In this document: positions 33,042-43,069 of the stretch, one piece after another | Numbering within the stretch: the first letter of the stretch is position 1 | Layout of the letters: each line of letters begins with the position of its first letter | Assembly (NCBI RefSeq): GCF_900108515.1 | Contig: NZ_FNWW01000007.1 | Span: 1 to 64,000 of the forward strand | DNA: 64,000 nucleotides | From: Halobacillus karajensis | GTDB lineage: Bacteria; Bacillota; Bacilli; Bacillales; Halobacillaceae | Direction: 5' to 3' | The notes under the pieces: model-generated | Told to the model about the DNA's origin: nothing | Database searches by the model: none | The model's input: only the letters and a program-made list of their open reading frames with translations | Program-made: the position numbers and the translations under genes

Positions 33042-33243
33042 CACCCCCTTTACTCTGGGGTTAGCCGACACCCTATTCAATTGGCAAAAGCACGATCCAT
33101 TTTAAATTATAGCATGTCTTCCACTTGAAATAGACAGTCTTTTTGGACTATTGTCAATTAGAATGGAAATAATCGTTCAAGCATTTTAGTGTTACCATGA
33201 AGAAAGGATTGATAAGATCCCCATAGAAGAAAGGAGTCGCCCT

Positions 33244-33975
33244 ATGTACATAAAATTTTTATTAGCGGCAGTCATTTTTTTAACAACCACGGCAGCTCTA
33301 TGGTTTTTCAACAATAAAAACAGTGAAGAGGCTTCCCTTAACGCGTGTCAAGACGATCGGTTTTGCTCCTTTAATGAATTAACAGAGGTTTATGAAGAAG
33401 GAGAAGATTGGGAGGTTGTCAAAAGCACGTACGGCGATGATCGCTGGCTTGTCAGCGCGATCCATGGCGGTGGAATCGAAGAAACCACTTCCACTTTAGC
33501 AGAAGCCATTGCTGGAGCTTCTTATCCTTACTATTCTTTCAAAGGAAGGTTAACCTCAAATAACTTCAGCAACCTGCATATTACATCCACTCACTTTGAT
33601 GAACCACAGGCTTTGGAAATGGTCGCAAAAGCTAGGCATCACATTTCCATTCATGGGACATCGGGGGAAGAACGTGAAACATTCATCGGCGGTTTGGACA
33701 AAGAGCTCAAGGCGCTAGTAAAAAAACATTTAGAGAAAAAAGGTTTTTCAGTCGAAGAAGCCCCTGAACATCTCGATGGTGACCACCCCGCCAATTACGT
33801 CAATAAAACGAAAACAAAACAAGGGGTACAAATTGAAATTACGCGGGCACAGAGAAAAGCCTTTTTTAAAAACGGGGATATCCGTTTTCAATCAAGAAAC
33901 GATGCTTCTAACGAAACCGAAGCCTTCCATGCTTATATAAAAGCGATCCAAGCGGCAATGAGGGAATATCAGTGA
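33244..33975 (+). CDS. Poly-gamma-glutamate hydrolase-family protein, membrane-anchored
   Basis: A 243-aa protein with one N-terminal membrane helix (KFLLAAVIFLTTTAALWFF) and a PghP-like zinc hydrolase domain. The motifs are SAIHGGGIEETTS, LHITSTHFDEP and HHISIHGTSGEE, holding the metal-binding histidines and glutamate. Phage PghP cleaves poly-gamma-glutamate; chromosomal relatives probably trim or recycle the polymer. AAAGGAG precedes the ATG. Confidence 0.87.
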   Translation: MYIKFLLAAVIFLTTTAALWFFNNKNSEEASLNACQDDRFCSFNELTEVYEEGEDWEVVKSTYGDDRWLVSAIHGGGIEETTSTLAEAIAGASYPYYSFKGRLTSNNFSNLHITSTHFDEPQALEMVAKARHHISIHGTSGEERETFIGGLDKELKALVKKHLEKKGFSVEEAPEHLDGDHPANYVNKTKTKQGVQIEITRAQRKAFFKNGDIRFQSRNDASNETEAFHAYIKAIQAAMREYQ

Positions 33976-34007
33976 CTCTGCCGCTCCTTTTCACTAAATC
34001 AATGATC

Positions 34008-34313
34008 TTAATTGGCTGCGCTCTTTTTACTCACCATCAAGCTCATAGCGTTTAATAGGAGCGTAACGATGAGAAGAACCGCTGCCACAGACGCCACTGC
34101 ACCTGTTGTATCCATAAGGGCCGACCAATCCTCTATCGAGACTAGGTGATACGTATAGAAAAGTTGAAGACACAAGGACACCGCACAAGCACTTAGACTC
34201 AAAATGCCCCATTTCAAAGCGGATCGTCTGTGATCACCAAGCAAATGAATGAGAGGAAGTATCCAGGCAATTAACCCAAGGACAAGACTGCCGATATTCA
34301 GCAAACTAAACAT
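34008..34313 (-). CDS. Hypothetical four-helix membrane protein, 101 aa
   Basis: Four hydrophobic segments (GSLVLGLIAWILPLIHLL, WGILSLSACAVSLCLQLFY, ATGAVASVAAVLL-like and a last helix) cover the protein. GAGGTG lies six bases before the ATG at 34313. No family is recognised with certainty. Confidence 0.65.
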   Translation of the reverse strand: MFSLLNIGSLVLGLIAWILPLIHLLGDHRRSALKWGILSLSACAVSLCLQLFYTYHLVSIEDWSALMDTTGAVASVAAVLLIVTLLLNAMSLMVSKKSAAN

Positions 34314-34602
34314 GCAAAGCACCTCGTTCTATTTTTTTAATATGTTCTAATGCTCCACGAATCAGATGTGAACCCTAGCTACCTAAGACTCTAAATAAAA
34401 AGAATCCCCCACCTTTTTAAATTCGTCCTTTTCTCTCGTTTTCCTTTATCTCCCTCTTTTCTTTGGAATGTAAAACGGATGCTCCTTTAATTATTGATCA
34501 ATATTAATTACAAATGAGGTAATTGAATGGGATATAAAGGATTAGTGTCTATTCCTATAGAAGTAACCATAATGTTAAATGTTTATAATGGAGGGTAAAG
34601 CA

Positions 34603-35160
34603 ATGGCGAATTTGGGTCAGAAACCACTTATAGTGGGGGAGAAAATGATTCTAAGACCTTTTAAATGCGATGACCTTCCTTATATGGAGGAATGTTTAAA
34701 GGATTCCGAAGTATGAAAACGGACAGGAAGTGCTCCAGATTTTGATAGGGATGCCGTCTATCATTGGTACAATACAAGAAATGAACAAACAGATCGCTTA
34801 GATCTTGCTATTGTGGATCAATCCCAAGACATCTTAGTGGGAGAAGTTGTCATTAATTCCTATGACGAGAAAAATAACAGCATGAATTTTAGAATACTTA
34901 TTGGACCAAGAGGAAGAGAACGTGGTTTAGGAACGGAAGCAACCCAACGGATGATTGATTATGTCTTTAAAAACACTAAACTAAATCATTTAACTTTGAG
35001 TGTTTATGATTTTAATCCAAGAGCTAAGCATGTTTATGAAAAGGTTGGGTTTGTTGTAGAAAGTATAGATGAAAGTGAGTTAGAGTTTGAGGGCGAATGG
35101 ATAGATTCTATAAATATGAAATTGACACGAGAAGATTGGCGGAAAAATAAAGGAATGTAA
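34603..35160 (+). pseudogene. GNAT acetyltransferase (RimJ/RimL type) interrupted by one TGA
   Basis: From the ATG at 34603 (GGAGGG upstream) the frame reads MANLGQKPLIVGEKMILRPF as far as LKDSEV, then a TGA at 34714-34716. It continues in the same frame with KRTGSAPDFDRDAVYHWYN and a complete RimL-like domain (RGRERGLGTEATQRMIDYVF, DFNPRAKHVYEKVGFV). Total length is 185 codons, normal for the family. The stop could come from a TGG Trp codon. Everything else is intact, so it is a recent mutation, a sequence error or a read-through site. Confidence 0.85.
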
Positions 35161-35183
35161 AATTGAATTAGATTATAGAAATG

Positions 35184-35212
35184 GCTCTCTATTGAACGAT
35201 CGAGAGCTTTTA
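35184..35212 (+). terminator. Terminator after the interrupted GNAT gene
   Basis: GCTCTC / GAGAGC hairpin followed by TTTTAT. Confidence 0.7.
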
Positions 35213-35228
35213 TCTGAAATTAATTTAT

Positions 35229-35271
35229 AAAAATCGAACGCTTGAGTTACAAACTCAAGCGTTCGATTTTT
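35229..35271. terminator. Strong bidirectional terminator
   Basis: A 20-bp perfect stem AAAAATCGAACGCTTGAGTT with an ACA loop. It overlaps the end of the convergent copD gene. Confidence 0.92.
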
Positions 35272-36352
35272 ATTGCAGCTCTACACTGCTCATAAAGCTA
35301 AGGTACAAACTGCATACGATCATCAGACTGACAATCAGAGCAGCCGCGACCGTATTACGTTTGACCATGAGCCATGCCAAGTATAGGAACGCCCCCGCGA
35401 TTATGAAGAAAAGGAAACTCAGCATATTCGGGGCAAAGACGAGGGGACCATACCCATCCATCACAGTAAAGCTGCGAAAAAGAAAGGATGGTTCATGCTC
35501 GCTCATCATTTGAGAGATATCCCGAGGAGGTTCCTGTTCCGTCATATATCCGGTGGCAGTATAAACAAATAACACAAGCAGGCTTTCCGCTTTCCACCAA
35601 CGCTTGGGTGAAAAAGAAGGCCGGTTCTCAACTAGTTTCTTCATTAGGAAGCCATTAATAAATGCAAATAACAACAAAATAATAAATAAAAGATGTTTAA
35701 TTAGTAATGCCTGGCCATATGGAAACATCCATGAGGAGATAAGGTTTTCCGTCAGCGTCAAACTCATCGAGATCCCTGTTAGCGCAATCCATACCATACA
35801 GCCAACAGCTACTTTCGTAAACCAGCCCACAAAGTTCGACCAGTTTCCCTCTTCTGTAACGAAAAAGCTCGCAACTAGCAAAATACCTGACCAACACCCG
35901 ACCGTAAGGAAATGAATCGTGTGAAACACGGCACCTTGAACAGAGTTCATACTCGCTGAGTGCCCAATTAAACTTTGTAAGACAATCATGGCGATCACTA
36001 CAAGCAAACTCAGTGCAAAAGCAACCCTTTTTCTATGAATGGCGTTTATAATTAACATATGGAGCAAAGCTAAAAGAAGGAGAAGAACCCAGGCCCTTCC
36101 TCCTTCAATATTTGTCAGTACATAAGTAAGACTGGACAGCCAGCCCCCTTCCCTATACGCCTGTAGCGATGTTGCCAGTTCGATAACCGGCACCATAGCG
36201 AAGACAGGGATACCTAGAGTAAAGAGAAACCAAGCTTTTCCCGGGATGGCAAGCTTCACCTTTCTCTCTTCAGGGACAAGCGCTAGAATTCCTGCCCCAA
36301 GCAAGATGGAAAGGCAAAGGTATAGCCCTCCATTTGTCAAAGCGTAAATCAT
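35270..36352 (-). CDS. copD: CopD-family copper resistance/uptake membrane protein
   Basis: A 360-aa membrane protein with about nine helices. SLIGHSASMNSVQGAVFHTIHFLTVGCWSGIL, which contains the histidines of CopD proteins, is followed by the KHLLFIILLLFAFINGFLMKKL segment. In B. subtilis the equivalent YcnJ is a fused CopC-CopD copper importer. The ATG at 36352 overlaps the stop of copC (ATGA), so the two proteins are co-translated and probably form a copper uptake or handling unit. Confidence 0.87.
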   Translation of the reverse strand: MIYALTNGGLYLCLSILLGAGILALVPEERKVKLAIPGKAWFLFTLGIPVFAMVPVIELATSLQAYREGGWLSSLTYVLTNIEGGRAWVLLLLLALLHMLIINAIHRKRVAFALSLLVVIAMIVLQSLIGHSASMNSVQGAVFHTIHFLTVGCWSGILLVASFFVTEEGNWSNFVGWFTKVAVGCMVWIALTGISMSLTLTENLISSWMFPYGQALLIKHLLFIILLLFAFINGFLMKKLVENRPSFSPKRWWKAESLLVLFVYTATGYMTEQEPPRDISQMMSEHEPSFLFRSFTVMDGYGPLVFAPNMLSFLFFIIAGAFLYLAWLMVKRNTVAAALIVSLMIVCSLYLSFMSSVELQ

Positions 36353-36924
36353 GATTTCTTCCTTACTCCTAAGAATACTAAACCAGCTGTTAGGAGTAGA
36401 CCAATCGCAATTACCGGCAACAACCATGAAGTTCCGTCACTTTCCTGATTCTCTGTCGCTTCATTTTGTTCTTCTTCCGATGATTCAGGTGTTGACTCTG
36501 CTTCCTCTCCCTCGTTAGCGGAAGAGTCTTCAGATGCTTTTTCCTCTTCTTCAGAAGAATCCGCCTTGTCACCACCCTCATAATTAAATGTCAACGTATT
36601 CTCCATGACATGCCCGTCTTGACCTATAATGCTGTAGAAGACCTCGATTTCACCATTTTCCGCTTCTTCAGGCACCTCGAATTCAAGGACATTCTCAGGG
36701 GAATGAGTGAACGTTTCAATCGTGAATTCTTCTCCCTGTTGATCACTCACCGTCAAAGCGTTTGGCTCTTGTACAGGGGAGTCAAAGGTTAATGTGACAA
36801 CTGGGGTATCTGAAGTCACCGTCCCTCCCCCTTCAGGAGTCGAACTTTTCAAATGGGTATGCGCTTCTACCGTCACCGGCAAGAGGAACGCAAAGAGTAC
36901 AAAAAGCATCGCTATATGTTTCAT
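36349..36924 (-). CDS. copC: CopC-domain copper-binding protein, membrane-anchored
   Basis: A signal peptide (AMLFVLFAFLLPVTVEAHTH) exposes His at the mature N-terminus, as in CopC/YcnJ where it binds Cu(II). The CopC domain LKSSTPEGGGTVTSDTPVV...LTFDSPVQEPNALTV is clear. An acidic linker of about 50 residues leads to a C-terminal membrane helix (LLPVIAIGLLLTAGLVFLGV). It is the first gene of the copCD pair. Confidence 0.92.
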   Translation of the reverse strand: MKHIAMLFVLFAFLLPVTVEAHTHLKSSTPEGGGTVTSDTPVVTLTFDSPVQEPNALTVSDQQGEEFTIETFTHSPENVLEFEVPEEAENGEIEVFYSIIGQDGHVMENTLTFNYEGGDKADSSEEEEKASEDSSANEGEEAESTPESSEEEQNEATENQESDGTSWLLPVIAIGLLLTAGLVFLGVRKKS

Positions 36925-37284
36925 TATTCATTCTCCTCTTTCCATCTATTTCACAAGCCTTAGTCATTAGGCAGTGGATCATTATCCCCCTCTATTTATA
37001 ACAGAACAGGTCTTGAAAAACTAGAATAAAAGATGGACAATTTCGTGAACACAACCTCGCCACCAATCAACCGTACCCACTTCTATGGACGCTTTCTTAC
37101 AGATTTTCTATCTTCTCCCAAATGCTGTTCGTATAGGCGATTTTCAACCTTCTTCTTACCATATTTTTTGGGCTTATACTTCCATAGGAAGCTGGCCGAA
37201 GATTAAATGACAAGAGAGGGTAAAGTTACAATTTCCAGACATAAAAACTTATGGGAAACTTTATTCCCAGGCGATCCCCTATAC
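36925..37284. other. Intergenic region with a coding trace lacking a start
   Basis: On the minus strand around 37080-37180 a 30-codon basic frame (WKYKPKKYGKKKVENRLYEQ...) ends in TAG but has no start codon or RBS, so it may be a fragment. Nothing else is supported. Confidence 0.35.
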
Positions 37285-37500
37285 CTATTCTTCCTCATCC
37301 CTTTGATATTCCAGAATGTCACCAGGCTGGCATTCCAGTGCTTGACAAATCGCTTCCAAAGTTGAGAAACGAACGGCTTTGGCCTTGCCATTTTTCAATA
37401 TCGAAAGGTTCGCCATCGTAATCCCGACCCTCTCTGAGAGCTCGGTTACACTCATTTTCCTTTTCGCCAGCATCACATCAATATTTATCACTATTGCCAT
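37285..37500 (-). CDS. Xre-type helix-turn-helix regulator (YozG-like), 71 aa
   Basis: A minimal Cro/CI-type HTH protein: MLAKRKMSVTELSERVGITM, then NLSILKNGKAKAVRFSTLEA and ICQALECQPGDIL. The ATG at 37500 is preceded by GAGGTG six bases upstream. It directly follows a DUF2975 membrane protein gene, a pairing that recurs widely in Firmicutes. It probably regulates the pair. Confidence 0.92.
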   Translation of the reverse strand: MAIVINIDVMLAKRKMSVTELSERVGITMANLSILKNGKAKAVRFSTLEAICQALECQPGDILEYQRDEEE

Positions 37501-37510
37501 TGTACTCACC

Positions 37511-37993
37511 TCAGACCGTCAGATCATTTTCTGATTTTATGTGGATAGCCTCTTGTAAAAGCCTTTGGAGAACAGCCGCAAAGACGGCAATGACTGTGGA
37601 AGCAAAAATAATGAACATTCCGATCAAAATCAGACCAGGTGCGTCGTCCACCTCCGCTAGAATATAGATAAGTGGCATAAATATAACATAAAGAATGCTT
37701 ATGATGAGCGCACAATGTTTGATCCTTTTCAGCGCTTTTACAGATAAATCAGAGAAGGCTTTATTTTTGTCGATAAAGCTCAACAGTTGATACGCCTGAT
37801 ACAAGGCAAAGTAAAAAGGAATTGTCGTCCCATACACATAAATCAAGACAAGCGCCTCAATTAAAGGGAAATCAGTGAATATTTCAGCTGCATAATCGGC
37901 CATGCCGGGTACGAAGAATAGGCATAACGCAAGAATAGGCAACCCGAGAAGAATGACAGCCACTTTCAAAAAGAGTGTTGTTCCATGTTTCAT
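37511..37993 (-). CDS. DUF2975 membrane protein, 160 aa
   Basis: Four membrane helices with the DUF2975 pattern (FVPGMADYAAEIF after helix one, IPFYFALYQAYQLLSFIDKN, FSDLSVKALKRIKHCALII). The ATG at 37993 has GAGGTG nine bases upstream. It lies ten bases from the Xre gene, which it probably influences as a membrane partner; the signal is unknown. Confidence 0.88.
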   Translation of the reverse strand: MKHGTTLFLKVAVILLGLPILALCLFFVPGMADYAAEIFTDFPLIEALVLIYVYGTTIPFYFALYQAYQLLSFIDKNKAFSDLSVKALKRIKHCALIISILYVIFMPLIYILAEVDDAPGLILIGMFIIFASTVIAVFAAVLQRLLQEAIHIKSENDLTV

Positions 37994-38110
37994 AAATGAT
38001 AGCACCTCATTTCATTTGGTCCATTTTATTATAGCCCCTCATTTATCGTTTTTCAATAAATTTATATTAATTAACAAAACAAAATTATTGTTATTACTTT
38101 TAATGACCAT

Positions 38111-38152
38111 AAAAAAAAAGACCGCCAGCTCGTTTCCTTTGCCGGCAGTCTT
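38111..38152 (-). terminator. Terminator of the catalase gene
   Basis: On the minus strand AAGACTGCCGGC and GCTGGCGGTCTT pair (two G-U pairs), followed by nine T residues. Confidence 0.92.
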
Positions 38153-38169
38153 CCTCCTTATGTGTGCCA

Positions 38170-39819
38170 TTAATATGGATCTGCTTCATGACTTTTCTTC
38201 ACAGCATCTTCGGCTGCTTCATTCTGAGCCAACGACCCTTGGCCATATTTAGACTTTCCTGCTTCACGGCCGGGAACTTCACGATCTCCCGCCATTATCT
38301 TCATTTCCTTCATTTTCGCTTCAAGGCCTTCCTTCACCCGGCGTCCGTACTCTTCGTCTGCTTGTGTGAAATGTTCAATCATGGCATCCTGGATGCGTTG
38401 GTCACAAACGGCCAGAGCATTGGAGAGGTTTTTGATTAATTCATCACGCTCCCAATCCTCAAAGCTGCGGTACGTATGACCAGCTTGACCGTAGTTGTTC
38501 GGACGATCAATAGGTTCACTCATGGCCGCCGCATGATAGGTAGGCTCATGAGGCGGTGTTTTCGCTCCATCAGCCTCTTGAAAGCCACCCTTCATGGAAG
38601 GTTCGTAGTTAATATGTGGGTTTTCTCCTGATTCTCTTGGATCACGGGTATCCATCTGCCCGCGCTGCTGATTTGTGCGAACACCCGTTTTTGGAGCGTT
38701 TACCGGCAACTTCAAATAGTTCGCTCCTACACGGTAACGCTGCGTATCGGAATAGGAGAACGTCCGTCCCTGCAACATTTTATCGTCAGAAAAATCCATG
38801 CCATCAACAAGAACACCTGTCCCGAAAGCCGCTTGTTCGATCTCCGCGTGAAAGTCTTCTGGATTACGGTCAAGGACCATACGCCCAACCGGGTGCCAGG
38901 GGAACTGGTCCTCAGGCCAAAGTTTCGTATCATCAAGAGGATCAAAATCCAGTTCCGGATGGTAATCATCATCCATGATCTGAACAAACAGTTCCCATTC
39001 CGGATACTCTCCACGCTCAATCGCTTCATAGAGGTCCTGGGTGGCATGACTTACGTTTTTGGACTGAATCATGTCTGCCTCTTCTTGAGTTAAATTACGG
39101 ATGCCCTGTTTTGGCTCCCAGTGATACTTCACAAGCACCGCTTCGCCTTTGTCGTTCACCCATTTGTAAGTGTTCACTCCAGACCCTTGCATATGACGGT
39201 AGGTTGCCGGGATCCCCCATGGGGAGAACAAAAAGGTGATCATATGAGTCGCTTCCGGCGTGCGGGAAACGAAGTCAAACATCCGCTCCGGATTTTTCAC
39301 ATTAGATGCCGGATCTGCTTTAAAGGCATGAATCATATCCGGAAATTTCATTGCATCACGGATAAAGAAAATCTTTAAGTTGTTGCCGACTAAATCCCAG
39401 TTGCCATCTTCGGTATACATTTTAACCGCGAAGCCGCGCGGATCGCGGTCTGTTTCCGGTGCGTCCTTTGCCCCTGCCACCGTTGAGAAACGGACCATTA
39501 GCGGTGTTTTCTTCCCTGCTCCAGAAAACACTTTCGCCCGGGTGTATTTCTCTACCGGTTCGTCTCCTACTTTTCCGTACGTTTCAAAGTAGCCAAATGC
39601 TCCAGATCCTCTGGCATGCACAATCCGTTCCGGCACTTCTTCACGATCAAAATGAGAGATCTTTTCAATAAAGTGATAATTCTCAAGCGTAGCCGGACCA
39701 CGATTACCAATCGTACGGATATTTTGGTTATCCGTCACAGGGCGTCCCTGTCTCGTCGTCAAGGTCTCCCGTTCTACGTCCTGCTGATTGGAATGCTTCT
39801 TATCTTTGTCTTTCGCCAA
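38170..39819 (-). CDS. kat: Heme catalase
   Basis: Monofunctional heme catalase of 549 aa that breaks down hydrogen peroxide. The active-site His is in [13 protein letters not shown], the Asn in [14 protein letters not shown] and the heme-ligand Tyr in [12 protein letters not shown]. The length is slightly above the small-subunit type, with an extra C-terminal tail rich in Gly, Lys and Glu. The start is a TTG with GAGGAGG upstream. A SigA promoter lies about 60 bp upstream; no PerR box was obvious. Confidence 0.96.
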   Translation of the reverse strand: MAKDKDKKHSNQQDVERETLTTRQGRPVTDNQNIRTIGNRGPATLENYHFIEKISHFDREEVPERIVHARGSGAFGYFETYGKVGDEPVEKYTRAKVFSGAGKKTPLMVRFSTVAGAKDAPETDRDPRGFAVKMYTEDGNWDLVGNNLKIFFIRDAMKFPDMIHAFKADPASNVKNPERMFDFVSRTPEATHMITFLFSPWGIPATYRHMQGSGVNTYKWVNDKGEAVLVKYHWEPKQGIRNLTQEEADMIQSKNVSHATQDLYEAIERGEYPEWELFVQIMDDDYHPELDFDPLDDTKLWPEDQFPWHPVGRMVLDRNPEDFHAEIEQAAFGTGVLVDGMDFSDDKMLQGRTFSYSDTQRYRVGANYLKLPVNAPKTGVRTNQQRGQMDTRDPRESGENPHINYEPSMKGGFQEADGAKTPPHEPTYHAAAMSEPIDRPNNYGQAGHTYRSFEDWERDELIKNLSNALAVCDQRIQDAMIEHFTQADEEYGRRVKEGLEAKMKEMKIMAGDREVPGREAGKSKYGQGSLAQNEAAEDAVKKSHEADPY

Positions 39820-39875
39820 TCTAATAACCTCCTCACACAGAATGAATCGGCTTTAGCTTAACTCTCATCAGAAAA

Positions 39876-39904
39876 ATTATACAAATACTACCTATTTTTT
39901 GTAA
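39876..39904 (-). promoter_or_regulatory. Promoter of the catalase gene
   Basis: On the minus strand TTACAA and TATAAT are 17 bp apart. Confidence 0.7.
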
Positions 39905-40082
39905 CTCATTCCACATGCAATGTCCTGAATGAAGGTCTTACAAAAGGGAGATGGTCAAAGAAAGGTTAAACGTGTTGCCAAGCAACAAAAGATCCGGCAA
40001 CTTAGAGGAGAAGGCAGTGAGGCTGGATAAATCTCCACACGGATAGGGGTTCCCCATTAACTTTTTCATCATTTCCCAGACA

Positions 40083-40111
40083 ATAAAAAAAGCCCAGCCA
40101 CTGGCTGACTT
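40083..40111 (-). terminator. Terminator of the Lrp-like gene
   Basis: On the minus strand AGTCAGCCA / TGGCTGGGCT pairs and is followed by TTTTTTTATTG, directly after the stop codon. Confidence 0.85.
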
Positions 40112-40114
40112 TTC

Positions 40115-40534
40115 TCATACCTTATGTGGATGGATGACGATCGACAATTGATAATTGGCCCATTGATTTAATTCTACCAAAAAATCATCCAATCGTTCAT
40201 GAGAGGGAAATTGACACTCAAGAAGATAACAACCATTTCCACTAATTTTATAATTATTTATCACCCATTCCTTTTCTCCTTTAACAAATTCCAGATAAGG
40301 TTGATGGTTCGTATTTTTGGTAAAAATCGTGATAAACGCATGAACCAGATACCCCATCTTCACTTGATTGACGTTAATGGTATATCCTTCAATGATTCCT
40401 TGGTCTTCCAATTTAACTACCCGGGCTGCAGCTGCTTGTCCAGTCAAATGTACGTAATCACCTAGTTCCTTCATTGTAATGCGACTGTTTTTGGATAATT
40501 GATCCAGGATCTTTAAATCTGTGGAATCCAACAT
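40115..40534 (-). CDS. Lrp/AsnC-family transcriptional regulator
   Basis: A 139-aa Lrp-type regulator. The N-terminal helix-turn-helix is LDSTDLKILDQLSKNSRITM, then KELGDYVHLTGQAAAARVVK. A C-terminal RAM-type ligand domain follows (MGYLVHAFITIFTKN...CYLLECQF). The ATG at 40534 has AAAGGA nine bases upstream and gives the normal length; the longer frame is rejected. It is divergent from the metallo-hydrolase gene at 40652, which it may control. Confidence 0.92.
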   Translation of the reverse strand: MLDSTDLKILDQLSKNSRITMKELGDYVHLTGQAAAARVVKLEDQGIIEGYTINVNQVKMGYLVHAFITIFTKNTNHQPYLEFVKGEKEWVINNYKISGNGCYLLECQFPSHERLDDFLVELNQWANYQLSIVIHPHKV

Positions 40535-40651
40535 TTGATTAAATCCTTTCATTCTTAAAGTAAAAACACGAAAAGACTTGATTTTATCTATGTCCTTCAA
40601 TCTTTATCTAAGTATAAAATAGAGGTAGAAAATATGAAAGGAGTGGGATTT

Positions 40652-41413
40652 ATGAAAATAAAACATATTCGAAATGCAACCCTTCAGGTAGAATATGCAG
40701 GAAGGATATTTTTAATAGATCCAATGCTTGCGGAGAAAGGAACCTATCCTCCCTTCCCAGATTCAGCAAGACAAGATCAGAAAAACCCATTAGTAGATTT
40801 GCCGATATCTGTGGATGATGTGATCAAAGACGTAGATGCGGTCATTGTGACCCACCTGCATCTGGACCATTTTGATGAGGCAGCCAAAGAGGTATTGCCA
40901 AAGGAAATAAAACTATTTGTACAGAATGAAGACGATGGTCAAGAAGTGAAAAAAGCGGGTTTTCAAAATGTTGAAGTTTTGACAGAACATAGCGTTTTCC
41001 AAGGTATACAACTCATCAAAACAGACGGACAGCATGGCAGAGGGGAAATAGTAAAAATTGCCGGTCAAGTATGTGGGATTGTCTTCAAACATCCTGAGGA
41101 ACAGACGTTATACGTGGCTGGAGATACGGTATGGTATGAGCCCGTTCAAAAAGTAATCGACGACCACCAGCCAGATATCATTGTTGTCAATGGCGGGGAC
41201 AATCAATTCCACCAAGGGGGCTCGCTCGTCATGGGAAAAGAGGATATCCATGCTGTATCTAAAGCCGCTCCCCACGCTAAAATGATCGTCGTTCATATGG
41301 AAGCGGTTAATCACTGGACATTATCAAGAAAAGAACTAAACGACTTTCTTTATGAAGAAGGAATCCATTCACACATTTACGTTCCTGATGACGGAGATGT
41401 TTATTCTTTTTAA
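40652..41413 (+). CDS. MBL-fold metallo-hydrolase (UlaG-like), 253 aa
   Basis: The beta-lactamase-fold signature THLHLDHFDEAA carries the metal ligands, with further ligands in DGQHGRGE, VAGDTVWYE and VVHMEAVNHWTL. Similarity to the UlaG/YtkL-like group is general, so the substrate is open. The ATG at 40652 follows AAAGGAG by eight bases. It is divergent from an Lrp-type regulator. Confidence 0.85.
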   Translation: MKIKHIRNATLQVEYAGRIFLIDPMLAEKGTYPPFPDSARQDQKNPLVDLPISVDDVIKDVDAVIVTHLHLDHFDEAAKEVLPKEIKLFVQNEDDGQEVKKAGFQNVEVLTEHSVFQGIQLIKTDGQHGRGEIVKIAGQVCGIVFKHPEEQTLYVAGDTVWYEPVQKVIDDHQPDIIVVNGGDNQFHQGGSLVMGKEDIHAVSKAAPHAKMIVVHMEAVNHWTLSRKELNDFLYEEGIHSHIYVPDDGDVYSF

Positions 41414-41536
41414 ACATGGGTTCGATCAATGAAAGGTTTTAGATCCGTCCATTATTCAAAACTCCTCTCATCTTTTGTAAGAGCCGTTAGGGGTAACATA
41501 GAAAAACTGATCAACAAAAAATAAGCGATCCCACAT

Positions 41537-41576
41537 AAAAAAAGCAGGACGAAGTCTATCCTTCGTCCTGCTTTTC
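41537..41576. terminator. Bidirectional terminator
   Basis: AAAGCAGGACGAA and its complement TTCGTCCTGCTTT flank an 8-nt loop, between the convergent hydrolase gene and yjbQ. Confidence 0.9.
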
Positions 41577-41585
41577 TCTCTCCTT

Positions 41586-41981
41586 TTAAAGCAGCTTCGC
41601 CACAAATTTACGACTACGCGGTCCATCGAACTCACAAAAGTAGAGTCCCTGCCATGTACCGAGAACCAGGCGCCCGTCTTCTACCAAAAGAGTTTGTGCA
41701 TGTCCGACCGTGCTTGTCTTCATGTGGGCAGCCGTATTTCCTTCCGCATGACGATCCTCAGGGTGATCCCATGGATACACTTCGCGGAAACGGCGGAGCA
41801 TGTCTGTTTTCACATCGGGATCGGCATTTTCATTGACGGTCAGTCCCGCGGTCGTGTGCATCGATTGAACGACGATGACCCCATCTTTCACGCCTTGCTC
41901 CTCAACCCAGTGCTGGACTTGGTTCGTGACATCAATCATTTGATCATGATGATCCGTCTGAATATGAAAGGTTTTCAACAT
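41586..41981 (-). CDS. yjbQ: YjbQ/UPF0047 family protein
   Basis: A 131-aa protein of the UPF0047 family, annotated in many genomes as secondary thiamine-phosphate synthase because the E. coli protein showed weak activity. Signature: [20 protein letters not shown] and [28 protein letters not shown] lies just before the ATG at 41981. It lies four bases after dapF. Confidence 0.92.
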   Translation of the reverse strand: MLKTFHIQTDHHDQMIDVTNQVQHWVEEQGVKDGVIVVQSMHTTAGLTVNENADPDVKTDMLRRFREVYPWDHPEDRHAEGNTAAHMKTSTVGHAQTLLVEDGRLVLGTWQGLYFCEFDGPRSRKFVAKLL

Positions 41982-41985
41982 CCTA

Positions 41986-42954
41986 TCACCCTCCGATTTC
42001 TGAAGCGGCAAATGCTTCTAATTTTTCATAGGTTTTATTCTCTTCTTCAAAAAAAGTTTGCTCAGACACGGTATATATCCGGGCTTTTAAGTCGACATTC
42101 ACGACCGCCTGATAGACATTGGTACCATTCCCACGTAGTTGAATGGAGAAACATCCTTCTTCTTTTTCAACAACACAGTTAACAAGACCACCTTTATTAA
42201 CAACCACAATTGGAGTATCAAGATCATTCGGTCCAAGGATGGTCGACACGAGAGAAGACGCACTCATCGCTGTTCCGCAGGCATTCGTGAGACCAACGCC
42301 TCGTTCATATGTCCTTACGAAAATTTTATTGCGCTCAAGAATCTGGACATAACTCACATTCACCCCATTAGGAAAAACCTCAGGCAGATCGTTCGCTTTC
42401 CTCCCCACTGCTGAAAGTTCATCCTGGTCCACGGTATCAACGATACTAACAATGTGCGGATTCGGCACACTCAAGGCCGTAAAGGTGCGTTTCTCAGTCA
42501 AAGGTGGAATCTCAACATCCACAGCTTTTTCGGAATCCACATTCATCGGCAAGGAGACCGGGTCGAAAGAAACCGGTTCTATCATCACTGAGAAGGTGTC
42601 AATATCAGGAAAAATTTCGTCCACCTGGCTGACGGGAAGAACCGCTTTTTCCGTTTCAATGGCAATTTCGCTTTTTCCAAGTTTCTCAATCATATGGCGG
42701 GCGACACAGCGCAGGCCATTGCCGCACATTTCCGCTTCCGTCCCGTCCGAATTGAACATCCGCATCCGGCCTTCCGCTTTTTCACTCGGCATGACAAACA
42801 AAATGCCATCAGAGCCTATCCCTTCTTCACGATCACAAAGCAACAAGGACAGCTCTTCTCGTTCTTTTTCTGTGAAACTAAAATCGTTTTCGATCTCATC
42901 TACTAATATGAAATCGTTCCCCGATCCATGGCATTTAATAAAAGGTATCTTCAT
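41986..42954 (-). CDS. dapF: Diaminopimelate epimerase
   Basis: DapF, 322 aa, interconverts LL- and meso-diaminopimelate for lysine and peptidoglycan synthesis. The N-terminus [16 protein letters not shown] and both catalytic cysteines (EMCGNGLRC and [10 protein letters not shown]) are present. The protein is about 40 residues longer than the E. coli form, as in other Bacilli with a C-terminal extension. It shares an operon with yjbQ. Confidence 0.97.
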   Translation of the reverse strand: MKIPFIKCHGSGNDFILVDEIENDFSFTEKEREELSLLLCDREEGIGSDGILFVMPSEKAEGRMRMFNSDGTEAEMCGNGLRCVARHMIEKLGKSEIAIETEKAVLPVSQVDEIFPDIDTFSVMIEPVSFDPVSLPMNVDSEKAVDVEIPPLTEKRTFTALSVPNPHIVSIVDTVDQDELSAVGRKANDLPEVFPNGVNVSYVQILERNKIFVRTYERGVGLTNACGTAMSASSLVSTILGPNDLDTPIVVVNKGGLVNCVVEKEEGCFSIQLRGNGTNVYQAVVNVDLKARIYTVSEQTFFEEENKTYEKLEAFAASEIGG

Positions 42955-43069
42955 ATCCTAACTCTCCCTTGGCGGTCGTTTTTCACCATCATAGCATACA
43001 TACGCGAAAAAAAAGAAGCGTGTGACCATCCGGTCCGCCGACTTCTCATAAATGGGTAGGTTAAGAAAC

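Noticed and set aside
39930-40035. Short basic ORF (MKVLQKGDGQRKVKRVAKQQ...) on the plus strand
   Set aside because: The composition is suggestive of a small basic protein, but there is no RBS before its ATG and no support from context.
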